Of a stretch of DNA of 64,000 bases, positions 50,869-59,204 are shown piece by piece. The stretch covers positions 186,001-250,000 of the forward strand of contig NZ_BDCU01000029.1 in the NCBI RefSeq assembly GCF_001618425.1. Reading direction: 5' to 3'. The stretch's first letter is position 1. Each line of letters begins with the position of its first letter. The notes beneath the pieces are model-generated. The model was not told where the DNA came from, did no database searches, and was given only the letters and a program-made list of their open reading frames with translations. The DNA comes from Nocardia fusca NBRC 14340 (lineage in GTDB: Bacteria; Actinomycetota; Actinomycetes; Mycobacteriales; Mycobacteriaceae). Position numbers and translations under genes: made by a program.

Positions 50869-52152
50869 ATGGGTGACAAGGCCACGATCGCCGCCGCGTT
50901 CGAACCTCTGATGCGAGCCACCTTGGGCCCGCACCCCGCGGTGGGGTTCGAATTCTGGGACGGCAGCACGATCCGACCCGCGGGTGAGATCCCCGGCACG
51001 ATGCGCGTGCGATCCGCGGACGCGCTGCGCCACCTGATCTGGGCACCCGGCGAACTCGGCTTCGCGCGGGCGTTCGTCTCCGGCACGGTGGATCTCGACG
51101 GCGACATCTTCGACATGCTTCGAGCACTCCAGTCGACCGCGGTGAACGACACCCGCCTCGGTCTCGGGGCGGCCCGGCAGGCCCTCGCCGCGGCGCGGCA
51201 GCTCGGAGCGCTCGGTCGCCGCCCGGCGCGACCGCCGGAGGAGGCGCGACCGCAGCGCGGACCGTTGCACACCAAACGTCGCGATGCGGCGGCGATCAGC
51301 CATCACTACAACGTCGGCAACGATTTCTACCGGCTGGTGCTCGGACCGAGCATGACCTACTCCTGCGCACGGTTCGTCCCGGACGACGACGGCTCCTTGG
51401 AGGACGCCCAGCGCGCCAAGCACGACCTGATCTGCCGCAAATTGGGCTTGGCCGAGCAGCCGGCCATGCGCTTACTCGACGTGGGATGCGGCTGGGGATC
51501 CATGGCGATACATGCGGCGTCGACCTATGGGGCACAGGTAGTCGGTGTCACCATCAGCAGTGCCCAGGTCGAGCTCGCCCGCCGGCGAGTGGCCGACGCC
51601 GGGCTGGCGGGCAGTGTGGAGATCCGGCTTGCCGACTATCGGGACCTACGCGGCGAGGAGTTCGACGCCATCTCCTCGATCGGCATGTTCGAACACGTCG
51701 GTTCCCAACGCGCCGCCGCGTACTTCGACATCCTGCGCGCCCTGCTGCGCCCGCGCGGCCGGCTGCTCAACCATGCCATCTCCTCGCCGGGCGGCTCCAT
51801 CATGCGGAATCGCTCCTTCGTCGGGCGCTATGTCTTCCCGGACGGTGAACTCGTCGACGTGGGCGAGGTCGTATTGGCCATGGAACGCGCCGGATTCGAA
51901 GTTCGTGACGTGGAGGCCTTGCGCGAGCACTACGCGCGCACCCTTCGACAGTGGGTTGCGAACCTGGAAAACGGTTGGGAACAGTCGGTCGCCCTCGTCG
52001 GCGAAGGGCGAGCACGAGTGTGGCGGCTCTATATGGCGGCCTCCGCACTGGGCTTCGAGGACGGCGGACTCGGAATCCACCAGGTGCTCGGGGTGGTACC
52101 GGAAGCAACGGGGAATGCCGATATGCCCGCGACACGGCGTGCCTGGGGTTAG
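50869..52152 (+). CDS. Cyclopropane-fatty-acyl-phospholipid synthase / mycolic-acid-type methyltransferase
   Basis: Protein of 427 residues, of the UfaA1/Cfa class. SAM-binding motif LLDVGCGWGSMAIHAA (203-218), acyl-pocket motif SHHYNVGNDFYRLVLGPSMT and YSCARF after it, EHVGSQRAAAYF around the catalytic area. An N-terminal lipid-binding domain of about 130 residues (VRSADALRHLIWAPGELGFA) is present as in Cfa, unlike the shorter mycolic acid cyclopropanases. It would methylate double bonds of phospholipid acyl chains. Start ATG at 50869 by homology; the frame is open further upstream. Confidence 0.88.
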   Translation: MGDKATIAAAFEPLMRATLGPHPAVGFEFWDGSTIRPAGEIPGTMRVRSADALRHLIWAPGELGFARAFVSGTVDLDGDIFDMLRALQSTAVNDTRLGLGAARQALAAARQLGALGRRPARPPEEARPQRGPLHTKRRDAAAISHHYNVGNDFYRLVLGPSMTYSCARFVPDDDGSLEDAQRAKHDLICRKLGLAEQPAMRLLDVGCGWGSMAIHAASTYGAQVVGVTISSAQVELARRRVADAGLAGSVEIRLADYRDLRGEEFDAISSIGMFEHVGSQRAAAYFDILRALLRPRGRLLNHAISSPGGSIMRNRSFVGRYVFPDGELVDVGEVVLAMERAGFEVRDVEALREHYARTLRQWVANLENGWEQSVALVGEGRARVWRLYMAASALGFEDGGLGIHQVLGVVPEATGNADMPATRRAWG

Positions 52153-52275
52153 CCGGTGCGGAGCGGTGCATCTTTTCCCGGTCGCTGTTCAGCCCCTCGC
52201 CGACCCGCTTCCCGCCAGGACGAACAGGTCGGCAAGAGCGTGCTGCCCACTGAATATCGGCCCGAGCCTGCCTGA

Positions 52276-53190
52276 TCAGCCGGCCAGTTTCGTTCGCAGC
52301 GCCGCGAGAGTGGCGTCGTCGGCACCCAGACCGCTTCTGACGAAGTCGTCCATCGAGCCGAACGACTGCCGTACCTGATCGAACGCGGCGTCCAGGAAAT
52401 CGCGCTGGACACCGAGCACGGGCTCCCACAGCGTCGGATCCTCGACCAGGCCCTGCTGCACCAGCGCGTCCATCAGTGCTTTGTTCCCGGCGGCCAGATT
52501 GTCGTTCGAGTGCAGATAGTCCTGATAGATCTGCCCGTCGGGTACGCCGAGCACGGACATCAGTATCGCGGTCATCCACCCGGTGCGGTCCTTGCCCGCG
52601 GTGCAGTGGTACAGCACCGCGCCCGGTTCCGTGGCGATATCGCGCAGCGCCGCCGCGAACCGGGTGCGGGAGGTCGGGTCGGTGACGAGCCAGCGGTAGT
52701 AGTTCCGCATGTACTCGGCGCCCTTGCCGTCGCCGAGTGCTGCCCGCTGCGCCTCGGGGCCGCCGGCGATCAACTGGTTCATCATCACGTAGAGATCGTT
52801 CTGCGCGTCGTACACCGGGTATTCGGTGCGCCGTACCCCCGCCGGAAGCCGGTCCTGCCCTTGGGACACCTCGGTCGGACTGCGGAAGTCGATCACGCGG
52901 GTGATACCCAGGTCCACTAGTTTCTGCTGTTCGCCGGGATCCAATTTCGCGAGGGCGTCGGCGCGGTAGACAACGCCGAACCGCACTTTGTTCCCGCCCC
53001 GTATCGGGTAGCCGCCGATATCGCGGGCATTGGGCGCATGCGGCAAACCCAGCGCCCGGTCCGACTTTCCGGGTGCCTCGAGCGCGGGAACCGCCGGGCC
53101 GGCCAGAGCCGGGGTGATCGTGAGAGGTAGAACACCGACGAGGACAGCGGCGGAAGCGGCCAAGACACCGCGGGCGGTAAGTGAGAACAT
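52276..53190 (-). CDS. Secreted PtpB-like protein tyrosine/lipid phosphatase
   Basis: Protein of 304 residues. Signal peptide TARGVLAASAAVLVGVLPLT with cleavage after ALA. Dual-specificity-type P-loop HCTAGKDRTGW with nucleophile Cys196; the Lys-Asp inside the loop marks the PtpB/LipA group, which acts on phosphotyrosine, phosphoserine and phosphoinositides. NARDIGGYPIRGGNKVRFGV is the second family signature and FRSPTEVSQGQDRLP contains the usual general region. Mycobacterial PtpB is a secreted virulence factor; here export is explicit. Start ATG at 53190, with AAAGGA upstream. Confidence 0.9.
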   Translation of the reverse strand: MFSLTARGVLAASAAVLVGVLPLTITPALAGPAVPALEAPGKSDRALGLPHAPNARDIGGYPIRGGNKVRFGVVYRADALAKLDPGEQQKLVDLGITRVIDFRSPTEVSQGQDRLPAGVRRTEYPVYDAQNDLYVMMNQLIAGGPEAQRAALGDGKGAEYMRNYYRWLVTDPTSRTRFAAALRDIATEPGAVLYHCTAGKDRTGWMTAILMSVLGVPDGQIYQDYLHSNDNLAAGNKALMDALVQQGLVEDPTLWEPVLGVQRDFLDAAFDQVRQSFGSMDDFVRSGLGADDATLAALRTKLAG

Positions 53191-53257
53191 CACCGGGTTT
53201 TCCTTTCGAGCGTGAGCCGAGCCGGCCGAGGGGTTCCGGCAACGAGCGGGCGCAGCA

Positions 53258-53313
53258 CACCGTCCCGGTCCACCGGAGCGAACGCGATGCGCCCGGTCAC
53301 GGCCGGGACGGTG
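53258..53313. repeat. Inverted repeat, 11-bp arms, upstream of ptpB
   Basis: CACCGTCCCGG and CCGGGACGGTG are separated by 34 bases, in the 261-base spacer (53191-53451) between ptpB and the Ddn-like gene. It lies about 70-120 bases before the ptpB start and may act as terminator for the upstream Ddn-like gene or as a regulatory dyad. Confidence 0.4.
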
Positions 53314-53451
53314 GTGCGGCTCACACCGTAGGGACACCCGGCGGCTCCTGATCCCGGTCTTCCCGATCAATGGGCAGGTTCTAAGCGAACCGATTCCGGG
53401 AAGCTTCGGGTTACCGCCACAGATCGGTCCGGGCCCGGTCCGCGCGCTCGG

Positions 53452-53919
53452 TCAGCCGACGTTCAGATCATCGCCCCGATCGACGACCCGGAACACCGCG
53501 ATGCGCTCCGCGCTGGCGGCCACATCGTCGGGTGCCGGACTCGAAGACAACCCGTTGTCGGCGTAGCGCTTCCCGACACTGGCCGGGCTCTCCTCGACCA
53601 ACCGGCGCAGCACGGGGCGGCGGCTCTCGACCGGTAGTTCCACCAGTCGCGCCTGCGTCGAGCGACGACCGCGGGTCAGGGTGACCTGCTCGGCCGCACG
53701 AGCGTTCGCCACCCAGGCGGCCTTCGGAAACGCCTGCACGATATAGCGCTGACCCGCCACCACCACCACCGCGATCGCGAACGTGCGCAATCGGCCGGTC
53801 CGCCTTCCGGCGACGGTCAGCAAGTGCATGGGCCCGAACGCTATACCGACTCGTTGCAGCGCGATGATCACGAAGTTCACCGCATTGACCAGGCGTCGCT
53901 TGCGTTGCTGGTTCGACAT
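53452..53919 (-). CDS. Deazaflavin (F420)-dependent nitroreductase-like protein (Ddn family)
   Basis: Protein of 155 residues, split beta-barrel. MHLLTVAGRRTGRLRTFAIA is the family hallmark, with cofactor-phosphate contacts, and YIVQAFPKAAWVANARAAEQ the second. Ddn-type enzymes use F420H2 to reduce quinones or nitro compounds. It is divergent from a TetR gene with repeated operator-like boxes, so it is likely induced by a xenobiotic or quinone. GAGAGGGTG precedes the ATG. Confidence 0.87.
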   Translation of the reverse strand: MSNQQRKRRLVNAVNFVIIALQRVGIAFGPMHLLTVAGRRTGRLRTFAIAVVVVAGQRYIVQAFPKAAWVANARAAEQVTLTRGRRSTQARLVELPVESRRPVLRRLVEESPASVGKRYADNGLSSSPAPDDVAASAERIAVFRVVDRGDDLNVG

Positions 53920-53938
53920 GAAACACCCTCTCAGGGTA

Positions 53939-53979
53939 AGTAAGTGCTTACTCACCGATCATGAGTGAGTACTTGCTAC
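53939..53979. promoter_or_regulatory. TetR operator region in the ddn-like/TetR spacer
   Basis: AGTAAG-TG-CTTACT (53939-53952) is a 14-bp dyad. A related sequence, GTGAGTACTTGCTAC, follows at about 53965-53979, and ACTCAC/GTGAGT arms link the two. The block sits between the divergent start codons at 53919 and 54018. Confidence 0.65.
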
Positions 53980-54017
53980 CCTGTCAAGACATGATCAGCG
54001 CGAGGAGGCGGACCTGG

Positions 54018-54638
54018 ATGAGCCCAGCGACGGCGGGGGCATCGCCCCGGGCACAGTCGACCCGTATCCGGATCCTCGATGCCGCCGCGGCGGTGATGAG
54101 CGAACGCGGCCTGGCCCACGCCACCACCAAGGAGATCGCCCGCGCCGCGGGTTTTTCCGAGGCCACGCTGTACAAGCACTTCCAGGACAAAGAGGACCTG
54201 TTCCTCACTGTCATGCGCGAACGGCTGCCCACCGATTTCGTCGGCCACCTCGCCGGACTGGCCGACCGCGCGGGAACCGGCACTGTCCGCGTCCTACTAC
54301 AGGAGGTCGCCGCCCGCGCACTGCCGTTCTACCGAGGCCTCGCGCCGATGCTGGGCGCGGCCTTCGCCCAACCGGAGCTCCTGGCCCGGCACCAGGAGGC
54401 CCTGAGCGCCACCGGTCTGGGCCCGCATCTGGCGCTCTCGGCACTCGCCGACTACCTGCGCGCCGAGCAGCGGCTGGGCAGGCTCACCGAGCGAGCACTA
54501 CCCGACGCGCTCGCCGCGCTGCTGCTCGGCGCCTGTTTCCAGCGCGCGTTCCTGATCGAGTTCGAGGGCGAACATCTCGATGATCAATCCGCGGACGAGT
54601 TCGCCCGCGGATTGGTCGACAGCCTGCTGCCGGATTGA
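54018..54638 (+). CDS. TetR-family transcriptional regulator
   Basis: Protein of 206 residues; HTH with TTKEIARAAGFSEATLYKH at about residues 36-54. The C-terminal domain includes PEFF-like helix LLARHQEALSATGLGPHLAL. Chosen start is the ATG at 54018, 9 bases after GAGGAGG; an earlier start would put the operator inside the gene. Divergent from the Ddn-like gene and probably its repressor. Confidence 0.87.
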   Translation: MSPATAGASPRAQSTRIRILDAAAAVMSERGLAHATTKEIARAAGFSEATLYKHFQDKEDLFLTVMRERLPTDFVGHLAGLADRAGTGTVRVLLQEVAARALPFYRGLAPMLGAAFAQPELLARHQEALSATGLGPHLALSALADYLRAEQRLGRLTERALPDALAALLLGACFQRAFLIEFEGEHLDDQSADEFARGLVDSLLPD

Positions 54639-54645
54639 CCGGGCA

Positions 54646-54679
54646 GGTTCCGGCCGACCCCTCCCCTGGTGCCGGAACC
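54646..54679. terminator. Hairpin between convergent TetR and APH-like genes
   Basis: Perfect 9-bp arms GGTTCCGGC and GCCGGAACC with a 16-base loop, 7 bases after the tetR stop. Confidence 0.6.
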
Positions 54680-54792
54680 CGCACAGTCGTACCGGGTCGC
54701 GCCGATCGCCGGTCGACCATCCGGACCTGGACCCGGCCGTCTACGTCCCGCACCAGGTGACCCCGGTGCGGGAATTCCGTTGCGCCGACCGT

Positions 54793-55833
54793 TCAGCCGA
54801 TGAGTACCGCGCGTGCGGATTCGGCCAGCCGGGCGGGCCGCTCCGACAGCTCCGTCACGTCGATATCCTGCGCCCCCATCACTCCGGCGCGGAAACGCGC
54901 GGCCACTCCCTCCGCGATGGCCGCCAGCCGCCACAGCGCGAACGCCTGGTAGTAGGCGAGGTCGTCGAGGGCCCGGCCGGTGGCGTCGGCGTAGCGTGAG
55001 AGCACCGTGTCGATATCGAGGTAGCCCTCGGCGGGGTCGGGAGCCCAGCCGAACGGTTCGGCCGATGTCCAGGCCGCGGTGAGCCAGCCGATATCGGCCA
55101 TCACATCGCCGACGGTCCACAGCTCCCAGTCCAGCACGGCCCGGACGGTACCGTCGGGCCCGATCAGCAGGTTGCCCGGACGGAAGTCGCCGTGGGTGAT
55201 CCCGGTCCAGCGCTCGTCCGGCATCCGCCGGGCGAGGAGGTCGTGGACCTCCCGAAGGGGTCCGGGTCCGATGCCGCCGGCGGTGAGCTGACGGTGCCAG
55301 CGGCGCAGCTGGCGTTCCAGATAGCTACCGGGTCTGCGCAGCTCGGCCAGCGGCCCGGTGGTGGTGTCGACGGCGTGGACGGCGGCGAGCGTATCGACGA
55401 TGTCACGGGAAGTGGTGGCGCGACTCTCCCGCGGGATCGCGGCGGCCGCGGCCGCGTCGTCGGGAACGATACCTTCCACGTTCTCCATGACGTAGAAATC
55501 GGCGCCGGTCACGGCGTGGTCGGTGCAGCAGCCCAGCACCGGCGGAACAGGAACCGGACTGCCGGCGAGCAGATCGAGGATCCGGAACTCACGGACGACA
55601 TCGTGTGCGGAGGCCAGGACGTGCCCGGTGGGCGGTCGGCGCAGCACCCAGCAGCCGCCGGACCCGTCGCGGACACGGTAGGTGAGATTGGACCGGCCGC
55701 CGGTGATCAGCTCGAACCGCAGGGGCGGCGCGACCGCGGGGACGTGCTCGGCGAACCAGGCGGTGACCCGCTCGGCATCGATACCGGCAGCGACACTCGG
55801 GACCTCCGGTAGCTCACTTCCGTCGTCGCTCAT
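54793..55833 (-). CDS. Aminoglycoside-phosphotransferase-fold kinase (ACAD10/FadE36-like)
   Basis: Protein of 346 residues. Kinase-like motifs: SNLTYRVRDGSGGCWVLRRP (Lys/Arg position of the nucleotide lobe), catalytic loop GITHGDFRPGNLLI with the Asp, and metal loop AVLDWELWTVGDVMADIGWL. This matches the family whose ACAD10/11 members phosphorylate 4-hydroxyacyl-CoAs and whose bacterial relatives serve acyl-CoA catabolism, rather than antibiotic resistance. A 144-base AT-containing spacer (55834-55977) with likely promoter separates it from the upstream degradation operon. Confidence 0.8.
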   Translation of the reverse strand: MSDDGSELPEVPSVAAGIDAERVTAWFAEHVPAVAPPLRFELITGGRSNLTYRVRDGSGGCWVLRRPPTGHVLASAHDVVREFRILDLLAGSPVPVPPVLGCCTDHAVTGADFYVMENVEGIVPDDAAAAAAIPRESRATTSRDIVDTLAAVHAVDTTTGPLAELRRPGSYLERQLRRWHRQLTAGGIGPGPLREVHDLLARRMPDERWTGITHGDFRPGNLLIGPDGTVRAVLDWELWTVGDVMADIGWLTAAWTSAEPFGWAPDPAEGYLDIDTVLSRYADATGRALDDLAYYQAFALWRLAAIAEGVAARFRAGVMGAQDIDVTELSERPARLAESARAVLIG

Positions 55834-55977
55834 CGACTCACCATCTCCTCGGGTTCGGCCACCGGTACCGCAGCACGGTCGTCCTGCCTCCGCCCAGTCT
55901 GCAATATATGAGACGTTTACCGCTAGTGCCCCATATAGCGAACGCGCACCGTTCCTAGCGCGCGACGGCCGGCGTTC

Positions 55978-57105
55978 CTATGCGCCGACCAGTGGCACAT
56001 TCCAGGCGTCGTACTCGTACACCCAGTCACCGTTGCCCGCCGTTTTCAGCCAGTCGTTGGACCGGGAGCCGCGCTGGATCCGTGCGGTCCGGTCCATCCG
56101 GGTGTTCTCGTACCCGGCCAGAGCAGCGGCCACGCCGGCGTAGCCGTCCGACCCGAGGCAGCGCGCCAGCACCACCGCGTCTTCGATCGCCTGCCCCGCG
56201 CCCTGCGCCATGAACGGCATCATCGGATGGCACGCGTCGCCGAGCAGTGTGACCGTGCCCGCGGTCCACGCGGGGAGCGGATCACGCACGTACAGCGCGG
56301 ATTTCAGGACGTCGTCACAGGCGTCGAGCAGGGCGCGCGCTTCCGGGTGGAAGTCCCGGTACAGGTCGCGCAGTTCGTCGGCGCTGCCGGGCGTCGTCCA
56401 CGACTCCTCGGTCCACTCGTCCTGCGCGCAGGTGGCGAAGATGAAGATGTCCTTGCCCTGGCCCAGCGGGAACGTCACGATCTGCGTCGCGGCGTCCGGC
56501 CCCCACCATTTGGTGAAACAGTCCAGATTCGGCACCGCGGCGACCGCCGCCGCCGGGACGACCGCGCGGAATGCCACGACACCGGTGAAGGTGGGGTGCT
56601 CCGGACCGAACAACGCGGTGCGGACGGCCGAATGGATACCGTCCGTACCGATGATCACGTCGGCTCGATGCACACCGCCGTCGGCGAAATGGACGGCCCC
56701 GTCGCGGACATCGACGACCTGCCGGCCCAGCGATACGCTGCCGCTCGGCAGCGCCGACTCGAGAGCGGACATGAGATCACCGCGGTGCAGGGTGAGCTGC
56801 GGTGACCCGTAACGTACCTCCGCCGACGAGCCCATCTCGAGCCGTGAGGTCTCCGCGCCCGTATCCCAGGTCCGGCTGATCCGGAACTGCGGCCGGGCCG
56901 CCGAATCCCGCAGCGCCGCACCCAGACCGAGACCGTCGAGCGCCCGGACGGCATTCGGCGTGAGATTGATATCCGCGCCGACCCGGGCGAATCGGCTCGT
57001 CCGCTCGAAGACCTGCGCGTCGATGCCGATCTTCCGGAGCGCGAGGGCCGCGGTGAGACCGCCGATACCCGCCCCGCAGACGGCCACACTCGGTGCCTTG
57101 CTCAT
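55978..57105 (-). CDS. FAD-dependent aromatic hydroxylase, NicC/salicylate-hydroxylase-like
   Basis: Protein of 375 residues. FAD motifs: GAGIGGLTAALAL (11-23), a DG motif at IIGTDGIHSAVRTALFG, and LLGDACHPMMPFMAQGAGQA (287-306). The stretch CFTKWWGPDAATQ and the overall pattern resemble 6-hydroxynicotinate 3-monooxygenase (NicC), which hydroxylates with loss of the carboxylate. Substrate here may thus be a hydroxylated aromatic or pyridine acid. Last gene of the long minus-strand operon, 9 bases after the RidA-like gene. Confidence 0.85.
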   Translation of the reverse strand: MSKAPSVAVCGAGIGGLTAALALRKIGIDAQVFERTSRFARVGADINLTPNAVRALDGLGLGAALRDSAARPQFRISRTWDTGAETSRLEMGSSAEVRYGSPQLTLHRGDLMSALESALPSGSVSLGRQVVDVRDGAVHFADGGVHRADVIIGTDGIHSAVRTALFGPEHPTFTGVVAFRAVVPAAAVAAVPNLDCFTKWWGPDAATQIVTFPLGQGKDIFIFATCAQDEWTEESWTTPGSADELRDLYRDFHPEARALLDACDDVLKSALYVRDPLPAWTAGTVTLLGDACHPMMPFMAQGAGQAIEDAVVLARCLGSDGYAGVAAALAGYENTRMDRTARIQRGSRSNDWLKTAGNGDWVYEYDAWNVPLVGA

Positions 57106-57114
57106 GATTCTTCC

Positions 57115-57555
57115 TCAACTTTCGAGAGTGTGCGTGCGATCCGAACCGGCGGCGGATCGGGTGCCGCTGTGTGACCCGATGACCCCCTGGGCCTCGATCT
57201 CCACCTTCAGGCCGGGCTCGACGAGCGCCGACACCTCGACGAGCGTCGAGCACGGGAAGTCGCCGGAGAACACCTCGGAGCGCGCCCTGCCGACCACTGC
57301 CCGGTCGGCGATATCGGTCAGATAGACGCGTAATACGAGGATGTCGTCCACGACGGCCCCGCAGGCCTCGGTAAGCGCCCGGACCCGCCGGAACGCCTCC
57401 TGGGCCTGCAGGTAGATGTCTGCGCCGCCGACGATCCCGCCCGGCCCACCGGCATGCATACCGGACAGGAAGAACTGATCGCCGTGCACCCTGGCGTTGC
57501 TGAACATGCCCGGCCGCGGCGCTTCCGCGACCGTTTCCGCCGCGACCCGGGTCAT
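57115..57555 (-). CDS. RidA/YjgF-family protein lacking the canonical Arg
   Basis: Protein of 146 residues with the YjgF barrel: ARVHGDQFFLSGMHAGGPGG, EAFRRVRALTEACGAVVDDI and EVSALVEPGLKVEIEAQGVI. In enamine/imine deaminases (RidA, AmnD) an Arg stands before Ser-Thr in the PARST-type motif; here the place reads FPCSTLVEV, with Cys. The glutamate after it is kept. So a deaminase activity like 2-aminomuconate deaminase is doubtful, or a Cys variant is used. Coupled (ATGA) to the preceding 113-residue gene. Confidence 0.82.
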   Translation of the reverse strand: MTRVAAETVAEAPRPGMFSNARVHGDQFFLSGMHAGGPGGIVGGADIYLQAQEAFRRVRALTEACGAVVDDILVLRVYLTDIADRAVVGRARSEVFSGDFPCSTLVEVSALVEPGLKVEIEAQGVIGSHSGTRSAAGSDRTHTLES

Positions 57556-57893
57556 GCGCCGCGCCGCTCGCCGGATTCGCGGATCAGCCGCTCGCGCACC
57601 GGCACGAAGTCGTAGGTCGGGTAGAAGTCGGTGTGGAACACACCCCACGCCCGCCGTTCCAGCTCCACATTGACAGCGGCGAGCCGCGCCACCGGTAGCC
57701 GCAGTGTCACGATCTGTCCCACGCCCATCGCGACCACCCAGGAGACGACCTCGCAGCCCGCGGGCGGAAAGTGCTGCCACCAGCCGGCCTCGTCGAGCCG
57801 GCCCTGGATCTGCTCCAGGTTCTGCGACTGGTCGTGCCGCAGGAACACTGTCAGCATCATGGTGTCGGTGCAATCCGCCCGGGCCGCGCTCAT
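57552..57893 (-). CDS. Small protein of unknown family (113 residues) in the Rieske operon
   Basis: The ATG overlaps the stop of the Rieske gene (ATGA) and its stop overlaps the ATG of the RidA-like gene, so it is surely translated. The sequence MMLTVFLRHDQSQNLEQIQG, then WWQHFPPAGCEVVSWVVAMG and IVTLRLPVARLAAVNVELER, looks like a beta-alpha-beta ferredoxin-like (dimeric alpha/beta barrel) fold, as in muconolactone isomerase or NIPSNAP-type proteins. No catalytic residue is recognisable. An isomerase or lyase step is possible. Confidence 0.65.
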   Translation of the reverse strand: MSAARADCTDTMMLTVFLRHDQSQNLEQIQGRLDEAGWWQHFPPAGCEVVSWVVAMGVGQIVTLRLPVARLAAVNVELERRAWGVFHTDFYPTYDFVPVRERLIRESGERRGA

Positions 57894-58975
57894 ACTGGTT
57901 CGCCCGCCAGAATCGCCGCCTGTTTCCTCGCGTCCGCCCGGTAGATGCGGCGGATCCGCGAGACACCGAGATCGTGCTGGTACAGGTGCTCTTCGTGATC
58001 GGCGTCGGCGGCCAGTGCCTCGAGCACCTCGCGGTCCTGTTCGAGCACCTCCCAGTGCCGGGCCTCGAGCCGGGTGCGGTAGAGGAAGCGCCACACCTCA
58101 CGCTCCCAGCCGTCGACGCGGCGCGTGCGCCAGTGGAAAATCGCGGAATTCTCGGTATCGATCGGCGTGGCCATACCGACGATGCCGAAAACGCCGCCGG
58201 GGCCGGCGTTCGGCGCGTAGGGGATCTCCAGGTCGACATAGTCCATGGATCCGCGCACGTACTCGACCCAGTCGAAGTTCACGCCGACCTGATCGGTTTT
58301 CTCGAAGAAGAAGCCGCGGTCGGTTTCCCGGATCCGGAAGCGCGCCGAGGTGTCGCCGCCGAACATCGAATGCGAATCGCGGTGCAGGAACGCACCGTGC
58401 ATCGGATCGAGGACGTTGTCCATATAGAAACGCCACGGCCCCGCCCATTCCGCGAAGTTCGGGAACCAGGACACGGCCTCGTCGGTGAGCCGGTCGGGCA
58501 GGACGAACGGCGTGGGCTCGGAATCGTGGGTCAGCGGCACGAACGCGAAGATGGTGTCGGCGGCCTCGACGACGCGCAACGACACGGTCGCCCGCTTACC
58601 TTCGAGCGCGCAGCCGGGCATACCGGGCACGGAGACGACGGTGCCGGTGCCATCCACCTGGACACCGTGGTATTTGCAGGCGAGCCGGTCACCGAGATGC
58701 TGACCGACCGACAGCGGCGCGCTGCGATGCGGACAGCGGTCCTCGAGCATATGGACGGACCCCTGCGGATCCCGGAAGAGCACCCAGTCGACGGACAGCC
58801 GGGTGACCTTCTTGGATTCACCGGGTTTCACCATGCGCGAGGGCAGGATCGGATACCACCGGTCGCGCAGCCCGGCGGCGGCGATATCCGCGGCGGTCAT
58901 CTCCTTGCGGACACCGACTGCGCGCTTCTTCGAACCGCCGGTCGCGGTCGGGGCGGATGTGGTCGCGGTGGTCAT
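57890..58975 (-). CDS. Rieske non-heme iron oxygenase, alpha subunit
   Basis: Protein of 361 residues. Rieske [2Fe-2S] ligands Cys81, His83, Cys100 and His103 (CPHRSAP and CKYHGVQ). Catalytic domain has DNVLDPMHGAFLHRD with bridging Asp and iron ligands His193 and His198. Size and single-subunit look are like VanA/dicamba-demethylase-type oxygenases. It needs a ferredoxin/reductase partner, which is not in the window. It probably hydroxylates or demethylates the ring of the pathway substrate. Its ATG at 58975 lies 2 bases before the stop of the 75-residue gene. Confidence 0.9.
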   Translation of the reverse strand: MTTATTSAPTATGGSKKRAVGVRKEMTAADIAAAGLRDRWYPILPSRMVKPGESKKVTRLSVDWVLFRDPQGSVHMLEDRCPHRSAPLSVGQHLGDRLACKYHGVQVDGTGTVVSVPGMPGCALEGKRATVSLRVVEAADTIFAFVPLTHDSEPTPFVLPDRLTDEAVSWFPNFAEWAGPWRFYMDNVLDPMHGAFLHRDSHSMFGGDTSARFRIRETDRGFFFEKTDQVGVNFDWVEYVRGSMDYVDLEIPYAPNAGPGGVFGIVGMATPIDTENSAIFHWRTRRVDGWEREVWRFLYRTRLEARHWEVLEQDREVLEALAADADHEEHLYQHDLGVSRIRRIYRADARKQAAILAGEPV

Positions 58976-58976
58976 C

Positions 58977-59204
58977 TCAGTCTCCCAGTCGTCGCATCTC
59001 GGCGCGGAAATTGTCCTCGGTCCAGGCCTGCCCGCCGGGTGCGTGCAGGCCCAGATCGTTCAGTCCGGCGATCAGCCCGGGCAGATCGTGGGTGCCCCGG
59101 CCGAAAATCTCCATGATCGAACCGGACAGCTTGGTCTCGTAGGGGCTGATCGGTTCGGGGTGTGTCTGATTGGGCTCGAGGTAGTGCTCGGTGGTGTCAG
59201 GCAT
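58977..59204 (-). CDS. Small protein resembling recombinase-like helix-turn-helix domain (75 residues)
   Basis: The C-terminal half, THDLPGLIAGLNDLGLHAPG and then GQAWTEDNFRAEMRRLGD, follows the pattern of the HTH at the end of serine recombinases (I-A-x-x-L-N-x-x-G-x-x-T/P-x-G-x-x-W-T). Free-standing domains like this occur in degradation operons beside Rieske and ThDP genes in other bacteria, as far as I recall. No recombinase catalytic domain is present. The gene overlaps the previous one by 8 bases. It may be a structural or regulatory helper rather than a recombinase. Confidence 0.6.
   Translation of the reverse strand: MPDTTEHYLEPNQTHPEPISPYETKLSGSIMEIFGRGTHDLPGLIAGLNDLGLHAPGGQAWTEDNFRAEMRRLGD

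Noticed and set aside
54793..55833. Aminoglycoside resistance gene
   Set aside because: The kinase fold is shared, but the motifs match the ACAD10/FadE36-type group linked to acyl-CoA metabolism.
58977..59204. Mobile element or site-specific recombinase
   Set aside because: Only an HTH-like stretch is present; there is no catalytic Ser domain, no flanking repeat and no sign of insertion.
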